From assembly GCA_963556255.1 (NCBI GenBank), contig OY744604.1:78424236-78488235 (forward strand): a stretch of DNA of 64,000 bases, in the 5' to 3' direction. Shown here piece by piece: positions 22,610 through 34,137 of this stretch. Below the pieces are notes generated by a model. It saw only the letters and a list, made by a program, of their open reading frames with translations. It was not told where the DNA came from and searched no databases. Numbering within the stretch: the first letter of the stretch is position 1; each line of letters begins with the position of its first letter. Source of the stretch: Allolobophora icterica. Its lineage: Eukaryota; Annelida; Clitellata; Crassiclitellata; Lumbricidae. Both the position numbers and the translations under genes were made by a program.

Positions 22610-22685
22610 AGTGATGGGCACTAAACCATTTTTAGTTAAACTAAAACTATTTTCTAACTAAAAATAAATAGTTTAACCAAAGTTG
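22610..22685. repeat. Orphan element end with AT-rich palindrome
   Basis: CAGTGATGGGCACTAAACC resembles a hAT end. It is followed by TTTTTAGTTAAACTAAAAC and its loosely inverted copy. I could not find the opposite end within the window. Confidence 0.35.
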
Positions 22686-23448
22686 GCTGTGGGGTCCACC
22701 TCTCTGCAGCCGTCCGCTCGCCCTCCAGCTGTCGGCTCGGCCTGAGCCAGAAGTCCTCATAGGCCGCATAACTGGCCGACGGACGATTAGAACCAAACGA
22801 CTGAAAGATGAATCTGCTTGATTGACCAGGATCAGGACTGTCTTCCAGTCCTCTGTCTATGCCGACTGGACCAGACAAGTTTGCTAGGCTCGTCTCTGGG
22901 GGTGGTCCTGCGCATGAGACCATTATTTTGGTTCGTCCCGAAGTTGCCTCTGATGTTAAAGGCAGAGAATGTTCATATGGGTGATCTATGCCTTGAGCCT
23001 TGAGGACGGCCTAACTTTCCCTAAGCCTCTTGCTCCTCTTAAGGCATAGTGGATTTGTTCTGGGAATCCCATTTGACTGGAGTACTCCAGCTCCCAAAGA
23101 ACATAACAAGTCCGTGGCTGAGGGAAGGGTGACAAGCCTGAGGTTACCTGCTGAAGCTGGGATTCTGCTCCAAGGGTCCGATGGGGTCAAGTCAAGTCTT
23201 GTCGGTATTGATTCACATTTGCTTACTCTAGTATTCAAATCTTCTAATGAAGAATGTACAGACTGTAATCCTGCTACCAATGAGTGTACGTTGGCAGCTA
23301 AACTCTCTAACAGGGCTTCTGATTTACTTACGTTACCTTCCGGAGTAGAAATAGGCCTAACGGGATGACTAGCTCGCTGGGTCAGCACGTTGTCATGCTC
23401 CATTTCAGCGCCCGAAGATTCCTGATCGCTAGTAATTGACTCCGACAT
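22654..23448 (-). pseudogene. Unrecognised ORF pair, possibly retroelement gag-like
   Basis: On the minus strand, 145 codons starting at 23448 (MSESITSDQESSGAEMEHDN) are followed after a gap by about 88 codons (22923-22654) containing FQSFGSNRPSASYAAYEDFW. The first part has an acidic/serine start and a coiled-coil-like heptad stretch (LLESLAANVHSLVAGLQSVH). That arrangement is compatible with the start of a retroelement gag, but I do not recognise the family and no RT follows. Upstream it is interrupted by a hAT element and the RTE copy. Confidence 0.35.
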
Positions 23449-23518
23449 ATTGACTGAAGCGTGTTTTTATTCAATCACCCAAATTTTCTCTTTAACACTA
23501 CACACAATTACAATAGAA

Positions 23519-24823
23519 CAGCGTTTCCCAAACTTTTTTGGCCACGGAACCCTTCTCATCTTTATTTATTATGGCGGAACCCCAACCTGAACTAAACGTA
23601 TTGAGGCATACGTAGCGTCTGAGAAGCATATTAATATAGGCCTAACTAAACACACCCACATAAGCAGTTTACAAAATCAATTTATTTTCTCTTATTTCAA
23701 ATATTAAAATGTACAGTTTTTAAGACCAAGACTTCTGGAGCACAATATTGGGAGTATATGCAATTTTAATTTTTTTACAGTGATTATGTTTTTTTTCTCG
23801 TGATACTTTTTATATTTGGTTTAGTGCAAGATAGCTGGATTCTTATTTCAGTTGCAGCATTTAGTCAATTTTTAAATTTGGTTTTCGTTGCAGTATACTA
23901 TGAGAATCCAGTTTCGCAGAAATACGTTGTGGCAAATGGCAGAGGCACCTGACTGCACATTTCGCGACAGTGGGGTATTTTTTAATTAGCCTGATCGAGA
24001 AATTGATACATGATTGAAAGTTTGGTGAAAGCCTGCTTTACTTGCGAGTCCGTTATCTCACTAGTCCACTTGCGAGTCCGTTATTTCAATAAGAAGTTCA
24101 TAATCTTTATTACAAACGTTTGCTGGGTTTTTCGGCTACTTTGAATAAGTTTCGAATCCAATTAATATCACCCTTCATGGGAGGAAAGTATTTAGCCAAG
24201 TTCGCTTCCAGGTCGTGAATATGATCTGCAATTTTTGAACGAATGTTTTGGTCGAGAACAAAATCCATTTCAACTAGAAACTCATATAAGGTTATAAAAC
24301 AGTCTACATTACTAGTTTTAACATAAGCCCAGAATCCTTAAATTTCTATCCTTGAGCCAACGCTCCATGTCAGATTTTTATACCAGCATATAAAAAAATT
24401 AACTGCTTATACTGTTGTACAATTATCAGACTCGGCTGTACTTTTTTAAAACGTTTGCGTTAAATTCATGTTCGGATTCGTTTCGTACAGGTAACGATAA
24501 CAAAGATGGCTACGTCCAAATTCAGACTTACAGCTCTAACCTACATAGATCCCTGCAGTGACTTCTATAATCTATAATTCTATATAATTACTGGATAGCT
24601 TAAGGGCATTGAAATTTCAGATTATCGCTCAATGGTGCAAAATACAAAAGAGACGACTGACGGCAGTTTTAAACTTTATAAAACTTTTGTTTGTTTAAAA
24701 AAACTGATTGGATTGTTTAATTCCAATGAAATTTCTCAATGAAAATTCTGTTAAATTACAACTTTTCGCGGAACCCTTGTGATCAGCCCGCGGAACCCGC
24801 GGAACCCACTTTGGGAAACGTTG
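23519..24823 (-). mobile_element. hAT element with minus-strand transposase relic
   Basis: Ends CAGCGTTTCCCAAACTTTTT and, inverted, CAACGTTTCCCAAAGTGGGT flank 1305 bp. A perfect 8-bp duplication CAATAGAA lies at 23511-23518 and 24824-24831. GGAACCC/GGTTCC motifs sit just inside both ends. A minus-strand frame near 24150-24270 reads NIRSKIADHIHDLEANLAKY then FPPMKGDINWIRNLF, resembling the middle of ZBED-type hAT transposases. The rest is decayed. Confidence 0.91.
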
Positions 24824-24876
24824 CAATAGAAGATGCACTACTCTAACTTCAATAATAATGATTATAGACGATTAAT

Positions 24877-27800
24877 CCCCCCCAAAGTCCGTCTCACACC
24901 TCGCCGTGGTGGGGGGGGCGTAACAGCTGAGTAGGGGATTGCCTGCTGAGGCTATGCCATCAGTGGTGAAGGTTTCTGAAGTACCACCTTGGGCGCTACG
25001 CGAGGTGGAAAGGCTCAGCAGGAACCCTGAAAAAGCTGGCTAACGTGAGCGGCGTAGAAGGCCACTACTCAAACCGCGAGGAAGGCAACGGGAAACCACC
25101 CCGGCTATTTTCCAAGACATGACATGAACAAATCAAGTGCAACCCTAACTGACGTTAACGGATCCATCGGCGATAGGCAGATGGAGTCGCGCACGGCAGG
25201 AGCCACGGTGAGGCAGCTCAGGTCGTCATCAAGCGAAGTCCTCACAAACAGAACTGACGTAAACGGAGCCTTCGGCAAGAAGCTGAGGGAGCCGCGCACG
25301 GCAGGGGCCGCGGTGAGGCAGCCCAGGTCGTCATCAAGCGAAGTCCTCACAGTTAAAGTTAAGGGAAGCAACGTAGTAAGAGTGGCGACATGGAATGTGA
25401 GAACGCTGAGAAGAGCGGGGAAGTTGGAGAACGTCAAAGCAGAGATGAAGCGTTTAAAGATAAATATATTGGGAATTTGCGAAACGAGATGGCCAGGAGA
25501 GGGAGACTTTTACAGCGATGAATTTAGAGTGATACACTCAGGAAAAGAAGGAGGTCAGGGTGGGGTTGGAATAATCCTAGATAGTAGAACAGCAAAATCG
25601 GTCATTGAGATACGCTTTGAAGGTGAAAGGCTAATGATGGTGAAATTGAAGGGCAAGCCAGTAGACATGGTTGTTCTACAGGTCTACATGCCAACTTCAG
25701 ACTGTAAAGAGGAGACAATTGAGGAAATGTACGACCAAATAGAAGAATTAATGGACAAGGAGACAAAAGGAAAGGACTACACGGTGATAATGGGAGACTG
25801 GAATGCAGTGGTAGGAGAGGGTAGGGAAGATAAGATAACGGGGAAATTTGGGCTGGGAACAAGGAATGGAAGAGGAGAAACACTCGTAGAATTCTGCAAG
25901 AGAAGGCAACTATATATTAATAACACATGGTTTGGTCAGGACAAAAGGAGGAGATATACTTGGACAAGACCGGGAAACACAGGAAGATTCCAAATCGACT
26001 ACATTATGACAAAGCAGAGATAGGCCTACTGGAATAGCGTGATCAACTCAAAAACATACCCAGGGGCGGACGTCGACTCGGACCACAACCCAGTAGTCTC
26101 GACGATTAAAATCAAACTAAAGATATTACACAAGGCAAGAACCAGCCAAAGATGGAATATCGAAAGCCTACGGGATAATAATGTGGCGATGGAGTTTATG
26201 AAACAAACGGAGGAAAGATGGGAGAGAATACAGGCGGTGGAAGGAGAGAGCAGCTGCAATGAAAGGTGGAAGACAATGAAGAGTGTTGTGAAGGAGGCGG
26301 CTGAAACTACGATAGGAGAGATGAACAGGCAAAGGATTAGGAAACCTTGGATTACAACGGAGATGTTAGACAGAATGGAAGAGAGAAGAAAGTGGAAAAA
26401 TGTGAATACAGATGAAGGAATACGTAACTACAAATCCTTAAACAACACGCTAAGAAGGGAGACAGATAAGGCTAGAGAGAATTGGTGGAGGGAGCAATGT
26501 GCAGAACTGGAACAACTGGACAAAGAAGGAAGGAGTGACTTACTATACAGGAAAGTAAGAGAAATCACCAAAAAGACCAATAGGAAGATAGCGGTTGGTA
26601 TTAGGGATAAAGAAGGAAACAATTTAAATGAGCCAACTAAAGTATGTATGAGGTGGAAAGAGTATATTGAAGAACTATATGACAAGGAAAGGAAACCAAC
26701 AGAAGAGGAGAACAAACTAGAAGCAGAGAATGATATAGAGAAGGAAGGGAGGGGGGCAGATATTATGTATGAAGAGTTTGAAAAGGCGTTAGAAGATCTG
26801 AAAAGTGGCAAGGCAACAGGAATCGACAACATACCAGCTGAACTACTTAAAGCCATGGGACATAAGGGGAAACAGGAGCTATATGAAATCTGTAAGGAAA
26901 TATACAACAAAGGGAATTGGCCGGAGGATTTCACAGAAGCAATCATAATCCCAATTGAGAAGAAAAAGGAGCAAAAGAATGCGTAGACTTCAGGACAATA
27001 AGCCTAGTAACACATGCATCAAAGATTGTACTAAGGATGCTGACAAGAAGGATGGAATCAATAGCAGAGGAATTCCTAGGTCCGGACCAATTCGGCTTCA
27101 GAAGGGGCCGGGGAACCAGAGATGGTATTGGCGCGCTGAGAACACTATACGAAAGAAGCTTGGAACACAACAACAGGGTGTACATTTGTTACGTGGACTA
27201 TGAAAAGGCATTTGATAGAGTAAATTGGGTTAAACTGATGGAGATCTTACTAGATATAGGAGTGGACTGGAGAGACAGAAGACTGATATGGAATTTATAC
27301 AACAGACAAGTGGCTTATGTGAAGATTGGAGAAAACCTGTCAAAAGGTTGTGTGATAGGGAGAGGGGTCAGACTCCTTGTCTCCGCTGTTATTCATCATA
27401 TATGACGAAGCTTTAACAAGAGAGGCGATTAGCAACGTAGAAAAGGGGTGAAGGTTGGTGGTAAGATGATAAAGGCAATTAGATACGCGGACGATAAAGC
27501 AATTGTGTCCAACACAGAAGAGGGTCTACAGGTTTTAATGGACAACCTGAATGAAGTAACTAAGAAATATGGTATGTTGATCAACGTAAAGAAGACCAAA
27601 GTAATGTGTATATCAAGAAAAAAAAGTCGATAGGATGATGATAAAGATTGATGGACAATTGGTGGAGCAGGTTAACCAGTTCAAATACCTGGGTAGTGTA
27701 ATTTCAGAGGATGGATATTGTAAAACAGATATTAAGAGCAGAATAGCTCAAGGTAAGTGTGCTTTCATGGAAAAGAAATGGATACTAACTGGAAATATGA

Positions 27801-28275
27801 ATCTAGAACTGAAGATAAGGATGATAAAATGCTTGATCTGGACAGTTGCAACATATGCAGCTGAGTGCTGGACAATGACTGGTACGGATAGGAAGAGAAT
27901 AGAAGCTTTCGAAATGTGGACTTGGAGACGAATGCTGAAAATAAGCTGGAGAGAAAAAGTCACAAATCAGGCAGTTTTGGAAAGGGCAGGGGTGCAGAGG
28001 AATCTACTACAATCAATAAGCAGAAGAAAGCATCGGTGGCTGGGCCACACACTTAGGGGGGGGGAGGGTATGCTGGTGACGCTGCTGGAGGGGCGTATGG
28101 AGGGGAAGACAACGAGAGGCAGAAGAAGATTAAATATGATGAGTGATCTCGATAATGGTGATACATACGGACACACCAAGAGGAGGGCGCAGGACAGAAC
28201 AGAATGGAGGAGGTCGGAGGGGAACACGAGGTCGTCCATGTCACAAACCTGCTCAACAGCAGAAGACTGAGAAGA
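24877..28275 (+). mobile_element. Full-length RTE-clade non-LTR retrotransposon
   Basis: An 11-bp duplication AGACGATTAAT lies at 24866-24876 and 28276-28286, defining a 3.4 kb insertion with a 5' UTR of about 250 bp (CTCGCCGTGGTGGGGGGGGC, GGGATTGCCTGC), an endonuclease-RT ORF, and a very short 3' end. Presence of the whole 5' region is rare for LINEs here; every other LINE in the window is truncated. Confidence 0.88.
25124..28270 (+). pseudogene. RTE endonuclease/reverse transcriptase, lightly broken
   Basis: The N-terminus (25124-25370) contains a tandem duplication. The apurinic-type endonuclease follows with RVATWNVRTL, ILGICETRWPG, VVLQVYMPTSD, MGDWNAVVG and RRRYTWTRPGNTGRFQIDYI, and, after an in-frame TAG at 26021, SDHNPVV. 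The RT region shows GIDNIPAELLKA, GPDQFGFRRGRGTRDGI, YVDYEKAFDRVNW and IRYADDKAIV (catalytic DD). The end has RRKHRWLGHTLRGGEGMLVT and an arginine-rich RTE-type tail. Damage: the stop at 26021 caused by TAGGCC, a one-base loss near 26978, a frameshift near 27373, and a frame change near 27630. The copy is therefore recent but dead. Confidence 0.9.
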
Positions 28276-28286
28276 AGACGATTAAT

Positions 28287-29486
28287 AGACTGTATGTGAC
28301 CGTTGCTAAATACTCGTAAATATAATTGCACTCACCCAGGATATATGAATTAGAACTTCAAAGGATTAATCTGACAGTGGCCCGATGCCCAATTTACTGG
28401 TCGGCTTAATAGAGGGAAGGGGAGGAGATAGGGGGTTTGAAGAGGTCGTCGGTATGAGAGATTCCAGCGGTGCGACTGACATCAGCTGTCGGTTGCAGTT
28501 AATGGCTCGCTGATTGTGATTCTTTCTCAGGCTGTGCTTTCCGTTCGACGATTCCGCAGAACAATGGCTTTTCGTACGATTCAGCAGACAACACCGACGT
28601 ATTCGGCAGATATAATTATCGACGATCGCAACCATATAATCACGCAATTGATAAATTTAACCCAGAATCGAATTCATCGATCTTTGGTTAATCGCAGACA
28701 CGAACGAAAAATAAACTCAGACACACGAACGAAGGTCGTAAATACGACGAGAGACCTTGAGAACTTTGGCTCGAATTTCACACGATACTCGTAGCGAGAG
28801 GCAGGGAATCAGCGTAGCTTCACTGTATTACGAAGACTGTGTTACGAAGACTGTGATGAGTACGCGGATAGGCTCTGCGCGGTCGGAATTGACGTCACCA
28901 GGCGTTGAAGGGGGAATGAGATTGATCAGCGTCGATTTCGTGTACAACAGGCGTGCGTCCTGCTGTCGAAGAGAGATTCGTAGAGACGATCAACGCGGAT
29001 TCTGAAGAAGGAGGAGAAATGCTCGTTCTCGATTCCTTGATTTCTCCTCGAAGCGATTGTTGCAGCACGGCAGTAGCAGCCGCTGCGGTAGTTGAACGGT
29101 CCTGCAGTCGATTGCTCGTCATCCACGGCTTCTTTGACTGCGGTCCAGTTCTCCCGGGTTGCTTCGATCCAGACTCCGGTCCTTCCTTGTAGAGGCCGAG
29201 TCTTCAGGGTTGCGTCTGCTTCGGTCCCGACTTGTTTTGCTCGCGGCTCTTCAGTTCCGATTCGTCCGCTTGCTTCTGCGCCGACTCGTCCGGTGGCTCC
29301 AGTTCAGACTGACTCCTTTGGTTTGCGCGTGGGTTCTTATGGAGCTTTGCGTTGTATAGAGATATTAAGAGTTCAGTTTTTATGGCCAATTCGTATATAT
29401 TCTTTGTATATCGAGGCCTCGTTTCCTTGCTATGTGATTGGCTGTACTCCTTTCTCGGATTGTAGGTTATCTGCTGTACTGTAGAC
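28287..29486. other. CpG-rich unassigned region
   Basis: About 1.2 kb, richer in CG dinucleotides than its surroundings, with short open frames on both strands but none convincing. TTACGAAGACTGTG is tandemly doubled near 28827-28855, and CGACTCGTCCGG/GATTCGTCCGC motifs repeat near 29265-29295. It may be a retroelement long terminal repeat or leader; I cannot prove this because no matching second copy lies in the window. Confidence 0.4.
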
Positions 29487-29862
29487 ACTAGCGTAAACTT
29501 GTCCAAAATATTGGTGGGGCAAAATATTGGTGGGGCATGGGGTCTGGACCAGAGGTGCAAAAAAAGTTTTTTCAAGATGAAAAGTTGTTTGTTGTTTTTT
29601 TGGGTTTTTATGGTTTTTGTTGTTTTGGTTGTTTTTAAGTTTTTCTGATTTCGGATCATAAAAATCATGAAAAATGGCATGAACAATAGCTCCAACTCAG
29701 TTGCGTTTTCCGAAAATTAAAAATCATTTAATCAATGCTATCAAAATAACTTCTACAAAAAGAGAAATTTATTTTTTTTAAACAAAAACAAATTTTGTGG
29801 TTTTCTTTTTGTTGTTGTTTAAAACAAAATCCTAAAAAGCTTTTTTCACCTCTGGTCTGGAC
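29487..29862. mobile_element. MITE family with poly-A/T interior, copy 1
   Basis: One end is CACTAGCGTAAACTTGTCCA then AAATATTGG(TGGGGC). Inside this, CAGAGGTGCAAAAAAAG (29550) and its inverted counterpart CAGAGGTGAAAAAAGC (29854) are flanked by GTCTGGAC repeats (29542-29549 and 29855-29862). The inner piece may be a 305-bp hAT MITE inside the outer family. A copy in inverted orientation lies at 50705-51072, where the same outer/inner junction occurs, so inner and outer parts may be a single element. Confidence 0.65.
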
Positions 29863-30099
29863 AGTCAGCAGAAGGTTACGTTAATGCGCATGAAATGGGG
29901 CGATTTTTTACATGTAAATTTGTTTCATATTGAAGATATTGAAGATAAAAATAAATCTTTGTTTCCATTATGGATTTCTGATAGCAGCTGCCAGTAGCTG
30001 GGACTCTTATTGATCTGCGCAGCATTTGTTGTCTGCCGTTGTCTTGGATGGCAGCCAATAAACTCCTCCTTCGCTCATCAAAGACTGAATTTCTGCTAT

Positions 30100-30930
30100 T
30101 GGGCACCCCACAGTAACTTAACAAATGTGATCAGCCTAAATCATTGAAACTAGGTGACTTAATTGTTGAGCTGGCATACGCTGCTTATAACTTAGGCGTT
30201 GTTTTAAATTCTACCATGACATACTGAAAGACGCGCAAGCAGAATCACAAGACGTGTAAACGTGCAAACATTATTTGTAAGTCATCATACATGTTCGTTC
30301 GTGACATGCGCAGAATTAGGCGTTATGTGCCCACGTCTGCAATTATATCTATTGCAAATGCATTGGTTTCCAGTCGCTTAGATTACTGTAACTCGTTTCT
30401 TACGGGTATCAAGACAAACATGCTGAAGGTGCAGAGAGTTCAGAACCCTTTGGTGAGAGCCAAAACTAATACGTCCAAATACGAACATAATATTACACCT
30501 ATGCTTAGATCTTTGCATTGACTTTCTGTTCAGTAAAGAATTAGTTTCAAATTGGGGCTCGCAGTTTATAAAACTATGAACTCCGGCCAGGCACAATACT
30601 TAAAATCAATTCTTATTTCCAAGACTTAAAGTTATTCAACGAGGTCATCTGGATAGCTTTGCCTTGTCATGCATAAATCAAGAACTCTTCTTTGTGAACG
30701 AGCTTTTTGTTGATGAACCTATTTACAAAAAAATCTCTCCATGTGTCTGTGCGCTCTGCTCAATCGCTTGTGTCATTTCGTTCTCAACTTAAAGCTTTCT
30801 TATTTAAAATTGCTTACACACTATGTCTCACGGACTGATCTGGATATTGGTCTGATTACGGCTAGGTTTCGATATGCCATCGGTTGATGCCTTCTGAATT
30901 AGACAGTGGCGTAATAGAAGCTATTAATAA
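30100..30930 (+). pseudogene. CR1/L2-type LINE, decayed C-terminal RT region
   Basis: Frames read LKLGDLIVELAYAAYNLGVV, then RDMRRIRRYVPTSAIISIAN followed by SSRLDYCNSFLTGI, the conserved S-R-L-D-Y-C-N motif near the end of LINE RT. Several stops follow. The 3' end (30768-30925) recurs at 13777-13910. Confidence 0.72.
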
Positions 30931-31437
30931 AATCAAACATTTTGCAACTGTCTCTTTTGTAAAATGATAGCATTTTTCTAGAAATAATAAAAGACTAAAA
31001 GGCCCTACTTTTATTAACTTATATTGGCAGATTTTGCATAGTCAAAGCATGAGGACGAAATGGAGACAGCATATTTCGCAGTATGTTGGTTAAGTGGCGT
31101 ATCTAGATATTTACCAGAGGAGGCTAGTAAAGAAGGTTGTTCCTATCTGGCTTGATATTTTTAAGCAGCATGAAAGCTTTCTCTTTTTCTGACGACCTTT
31201 TATTTATTAAAGATTTGTTCTAATTATTTACTTTTAGACCTATTTTGACAAGATTCCTTCAAAGTTTGCATTGTGTTGCTTAGTGACAAGTCGCTAAACA
31301 GATTTCACTCAACGTGATGAAAGGCGCGAACGCAGAATCACATGATGAATGCAACAGCTACCAAGAAATAGAACAAGAATCATAAAAAATAAGAAGATCG
31401 CTAAGGCATCTGTAGATTGTAGAATCGATCCTATCTT
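30931..31437. other. Intergenic stretch with a partial element end
   Basis: No gene was seen. AGTGGCGTATCTAGATATTT with ACCAGAGGAGG at about 31094 is a second copy of the orphan end noted at 9036. Confidence 0.4.
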
Positions 31438-32179
31438 GAGATATGTAGGGTGACCACACGTCCCGGATTGTCCGGGACAGTCCCGGCGTTAAAAAAAATG
31501 TCCCGCGTCCCGGACACGTCCTTTCCGGGACAATGAAACGTCCCGGAATGAATTTTTTCTATAGTTAAATACGTAGAATTTGCCTATTTAATTTTCCAAT
31601 AATTTGAAAGTTTTAAAGAATAACATCAAATAACAAATATGCAGCGCAGTTACAAAATTTAAAAATCCGCGGCGCAATGTAATCTTAAGAGTATGGGTAA
31701 CTATGGGTCTATGTTCTGGAACAGAGGCTTATATTGGTAGCTGTATTCCAAAAAGTAGGACTGACAACTTGCCAAGGCAGACTCATTCATTATGAGCATA
31801 GGCCTACCTACGGAGCCCCTAAAAGGACACCGAAGCAACAGATTATTTTTATGTCGTGCGCACTGCGCACTGCGCAGGACATAACGTATGTTACCCCGTG
31901 GGACTCCGTACCTATCTGCTTCAAAATAATGCTGCAGTTTAAAGGGTGTTTAGTTAGATGGAATCATTCTGGTCCTATGCAAGAAATAGAAGCTCTACTG
32001 AGTTTATTTAAGAACTTCAGGTGAAGATGAACTCTTGTATGGATTGCCACACATTCAGAAGTGTGTCAAAGGCAAAAAGAGTTGTTGCGTTGGGCAGGAA
32101 TTGACTAAAATATAGGGGCCTACGTTCTGATACTAGCCTAGATTACGAAGCCTACTTTACGTTTCTGCTTATCAGTCTG

Positions 32180-32250
32180 TGAAATTTCGGTAGAGACTAC
32201 ATTGACATCACAGACTCTGTGATGTCAATGTAGTCTCTACCGAAATTTCA
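32180..32250. repeat. Perfect 34-bp inverted repeat with 3-base loop
   Basis: TGAAATTTCGGTAGAGACTA... (32180-32213) is followed by ACT and its exact complement (32217-32250). No mismatch is present over 34 bp. Confidence 0.95.
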
Positions 32251-32536
32251 TTTTTCATGTTTCTAATTTGAAGTTGTAACTGCCAAAATAATAGTAATGT
32301 ATTGGGTTGAGACCATAACCAGTCACTTCATCAAGTCTTTACTAGGGCCTATCTATAGGCTTGAATCAAGATTGGTTAATTTTGAAACAATTTTGATGTT
32401 GATTTTGAGCAATCAATTAAACAAATTGTATATTTTTGGCTCGTTTTTTTCTCTAATCAAAACAACTGCAAATAAAATACTTCATTTTGGTCTGAAATCT
32501 TACAAATATATTGCGTATGCATGTATACGACCCTAA

Positions 32537-34040
32537 TGGAGTAGAGAATTAACAAAGAAAACCAAGACAAAAATATACGAGACGATGATACAACCCATTT
32601 CCTATATGGACAATACGGAAACAAGATGAAAGAAGAATTCTCACAGTAGAAATGATCTGGCTGCGAGATTGTAGGGATTTAAAGACTGTAGAAAATAAAA
32701 AACGACGACATATAGGACAATCATTAGCTGTCCAAACAACTCTACTAGACAAAGTCGTTCAACGAAGACTCCGATGGTTTGGACTTGTAGAGAGAATGCC
32801 TGTTGACCGAATCCCACACAATGCACTACATGCAAGATTGGAAGGAAAAAGACACAAAGGCAGACCAAGACTATGCTGGATAGATAATATAAATGAGGAC
32901 ATAACATCACTTGTAGGACTAACACCAAGGGGGGGATTGACTTTACAAAATGACAATTCGTACTTATCGCCTATACCCCGTGATCGATCGAGTCGAACTG
33001 CTACGATCGACTTGGCTCGGCCGACGATCGACTCGATCGACTTTGACGACTAATCGACCTCTCGTCGACTCGATCGACTTGGCAAATAAACGTTCGACTT
33101 GGTCGACTTTGTCGACTTGGACTGTATCTCTGGGCCAGGGGCCCGGGAGCCATGGCGCAAAAGGTGCCAATTCTCACACAAGTTTTGGCGCTGTAGCGCC
33201 GAGGCACAAGCATGCTCACACAATTTTTGGCTGGCGCTTTGTATTTGATGCTTGCTAAAGTAGTTTTTGACTTATTGTGCTATAGACGCTTTCGTTTCAT
33301 GAATATGTAGGCCTAGTATAATAAACTTTTCCACTGATTGTAAAAAATGACAAAATATTCTTATTGGTTATATCGGATAAAATGTATAATTCTATCCATC
33401 TTAGGTCTGTACTTTGCTTGAGTTTAGCTCACGCAACTATTAAACACTTTCCGAGCCACTGCTCTTGGCCTAATCGAAGCATTCGGTCCCGTTCTAACAT
33501 ACAGACATTCGTATCGTCGTTACTGACTCCCATGATGTAAAAATAACAACTATTTTTTACATCATGCTGACTACAGAGCTGAAATTTCCTGAAACCAGCG
33601 CATTTTTAACGCATCTTAATCTTTCCATTTTCACCGCAAAACTGTGAAAAAACGTATCTGCAGCTTCCACTATACGAAATCACCAAGAGGCTCATATTTT
33701 GCACTGAACTTCAAATCAGGTTAATACGGTAGTTGTGCGTTTAGGCTACAAAGCATTACGTCGTCACATTATGTGAGTCATTTTGTGAAGTAGCAGCAAA
33801 AAATAGTAAGAAAATATTTCATAGTCGAGTCAAGTCGAGGAAACAGCGATCGACTCGACTTGTCAAAACATATGATCGACTCGACTTGCAAGTCGATCGA
33901 GTCGAAGATTTTTCGACCGACTCGACTTGGCCGACTTTCGATCGACTTGATCGACTGACTCGATCGATCACGGGGTATAATATCGCCGCCAAATCATGGC
34001 TAGCGTCAGGAATTGATGATGATGATCGTGTATGTATAGC
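32537..34040 (+). pseudogene. RTE-type LINE 3' region, split by a transposon
   Basis: The plus-strand frame reads LLDKVVQRRLRWFGLVERMP followed by HNALHARLEGKRHKGRPRLC and WIDNINEDI, the standard C-terminal end of RTE-like ORFs (R-W-x-G-H/L-V-x-R-M, then K-G-R-P-R). It resumes after the inserted element as CGCCAAATCATGGCTAGCG plus a GATGATGAT tail. The uninterrupted paralogue at 56000-56350 shows the original junction. Confidence 0.8.
32972..33979. mobile_element. 1008-bp element with CGATCGA/GTCGACT arrays at its ends
   Basis: The ends are TATACCCCGTGATCGATCGA and its exact inverted copy. Flanks TTATCGCC (32964-32971) and ATATCGCC (33980-33987) match in seven of eight positions. The intact LINE paralogue near 56300 (ACATCGCCGAGAAATGG) has this sequence once, confirming an insertion with duplication. 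About 150 bp at each end consist of degenerate repeats of TCGACTCGATCGACTTG. The middle has no recognisable ORF. Superfamily is unknown; hAT is possible from duplication length. Confidence 0.85.
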
Positions 34041-34137
34041 TGTCTTCCCAATGAGCCCAGATCCTAATTGAATGTGACTTATATTGGTGTCCCGGAATGG
34101 CAGAAAAGAAATGTGGTCACCCTAGAGATATGATGCA

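Larger units (their letters stand above)
31446..34124. mobile_element. hAT element hosting two nested insertions
   Basis: The left end TAGGGTGACCACACGTCCCG pairs with the inverted right end TAGGGTGACCACATTTCTTT. A perfect 8-bp duplication GAGATATG lies at 31438-31445 and 34125-34132. CCGGGAC/GTCCCGG motifs cluster inside the left end. Within it lies an RTE LINE fragment (about 32537-34040), itself split by a 1008-bp element (32972-33979). No transposase domain could be read in the remaining parts. Confidence 0.9.

Noticed and set aside
26428..26946. Antisense frames inside the RTE ORF
   Set aside because: Mirror images of the purine-rich RTE coding strand; the sense strand has endonuclease and RT motifs.
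32180..32250. microRNA precursor
   Set aside because: The perfect pairing and three-base loop are unlike metazoan miRNA hairpins, which have bulges and larger loops.
33001..33258. Open frames across the GTCGACT arrays
   Set aside because: They arise from CG-rich repeats lacking stops and have no motif or composition of a real protein.
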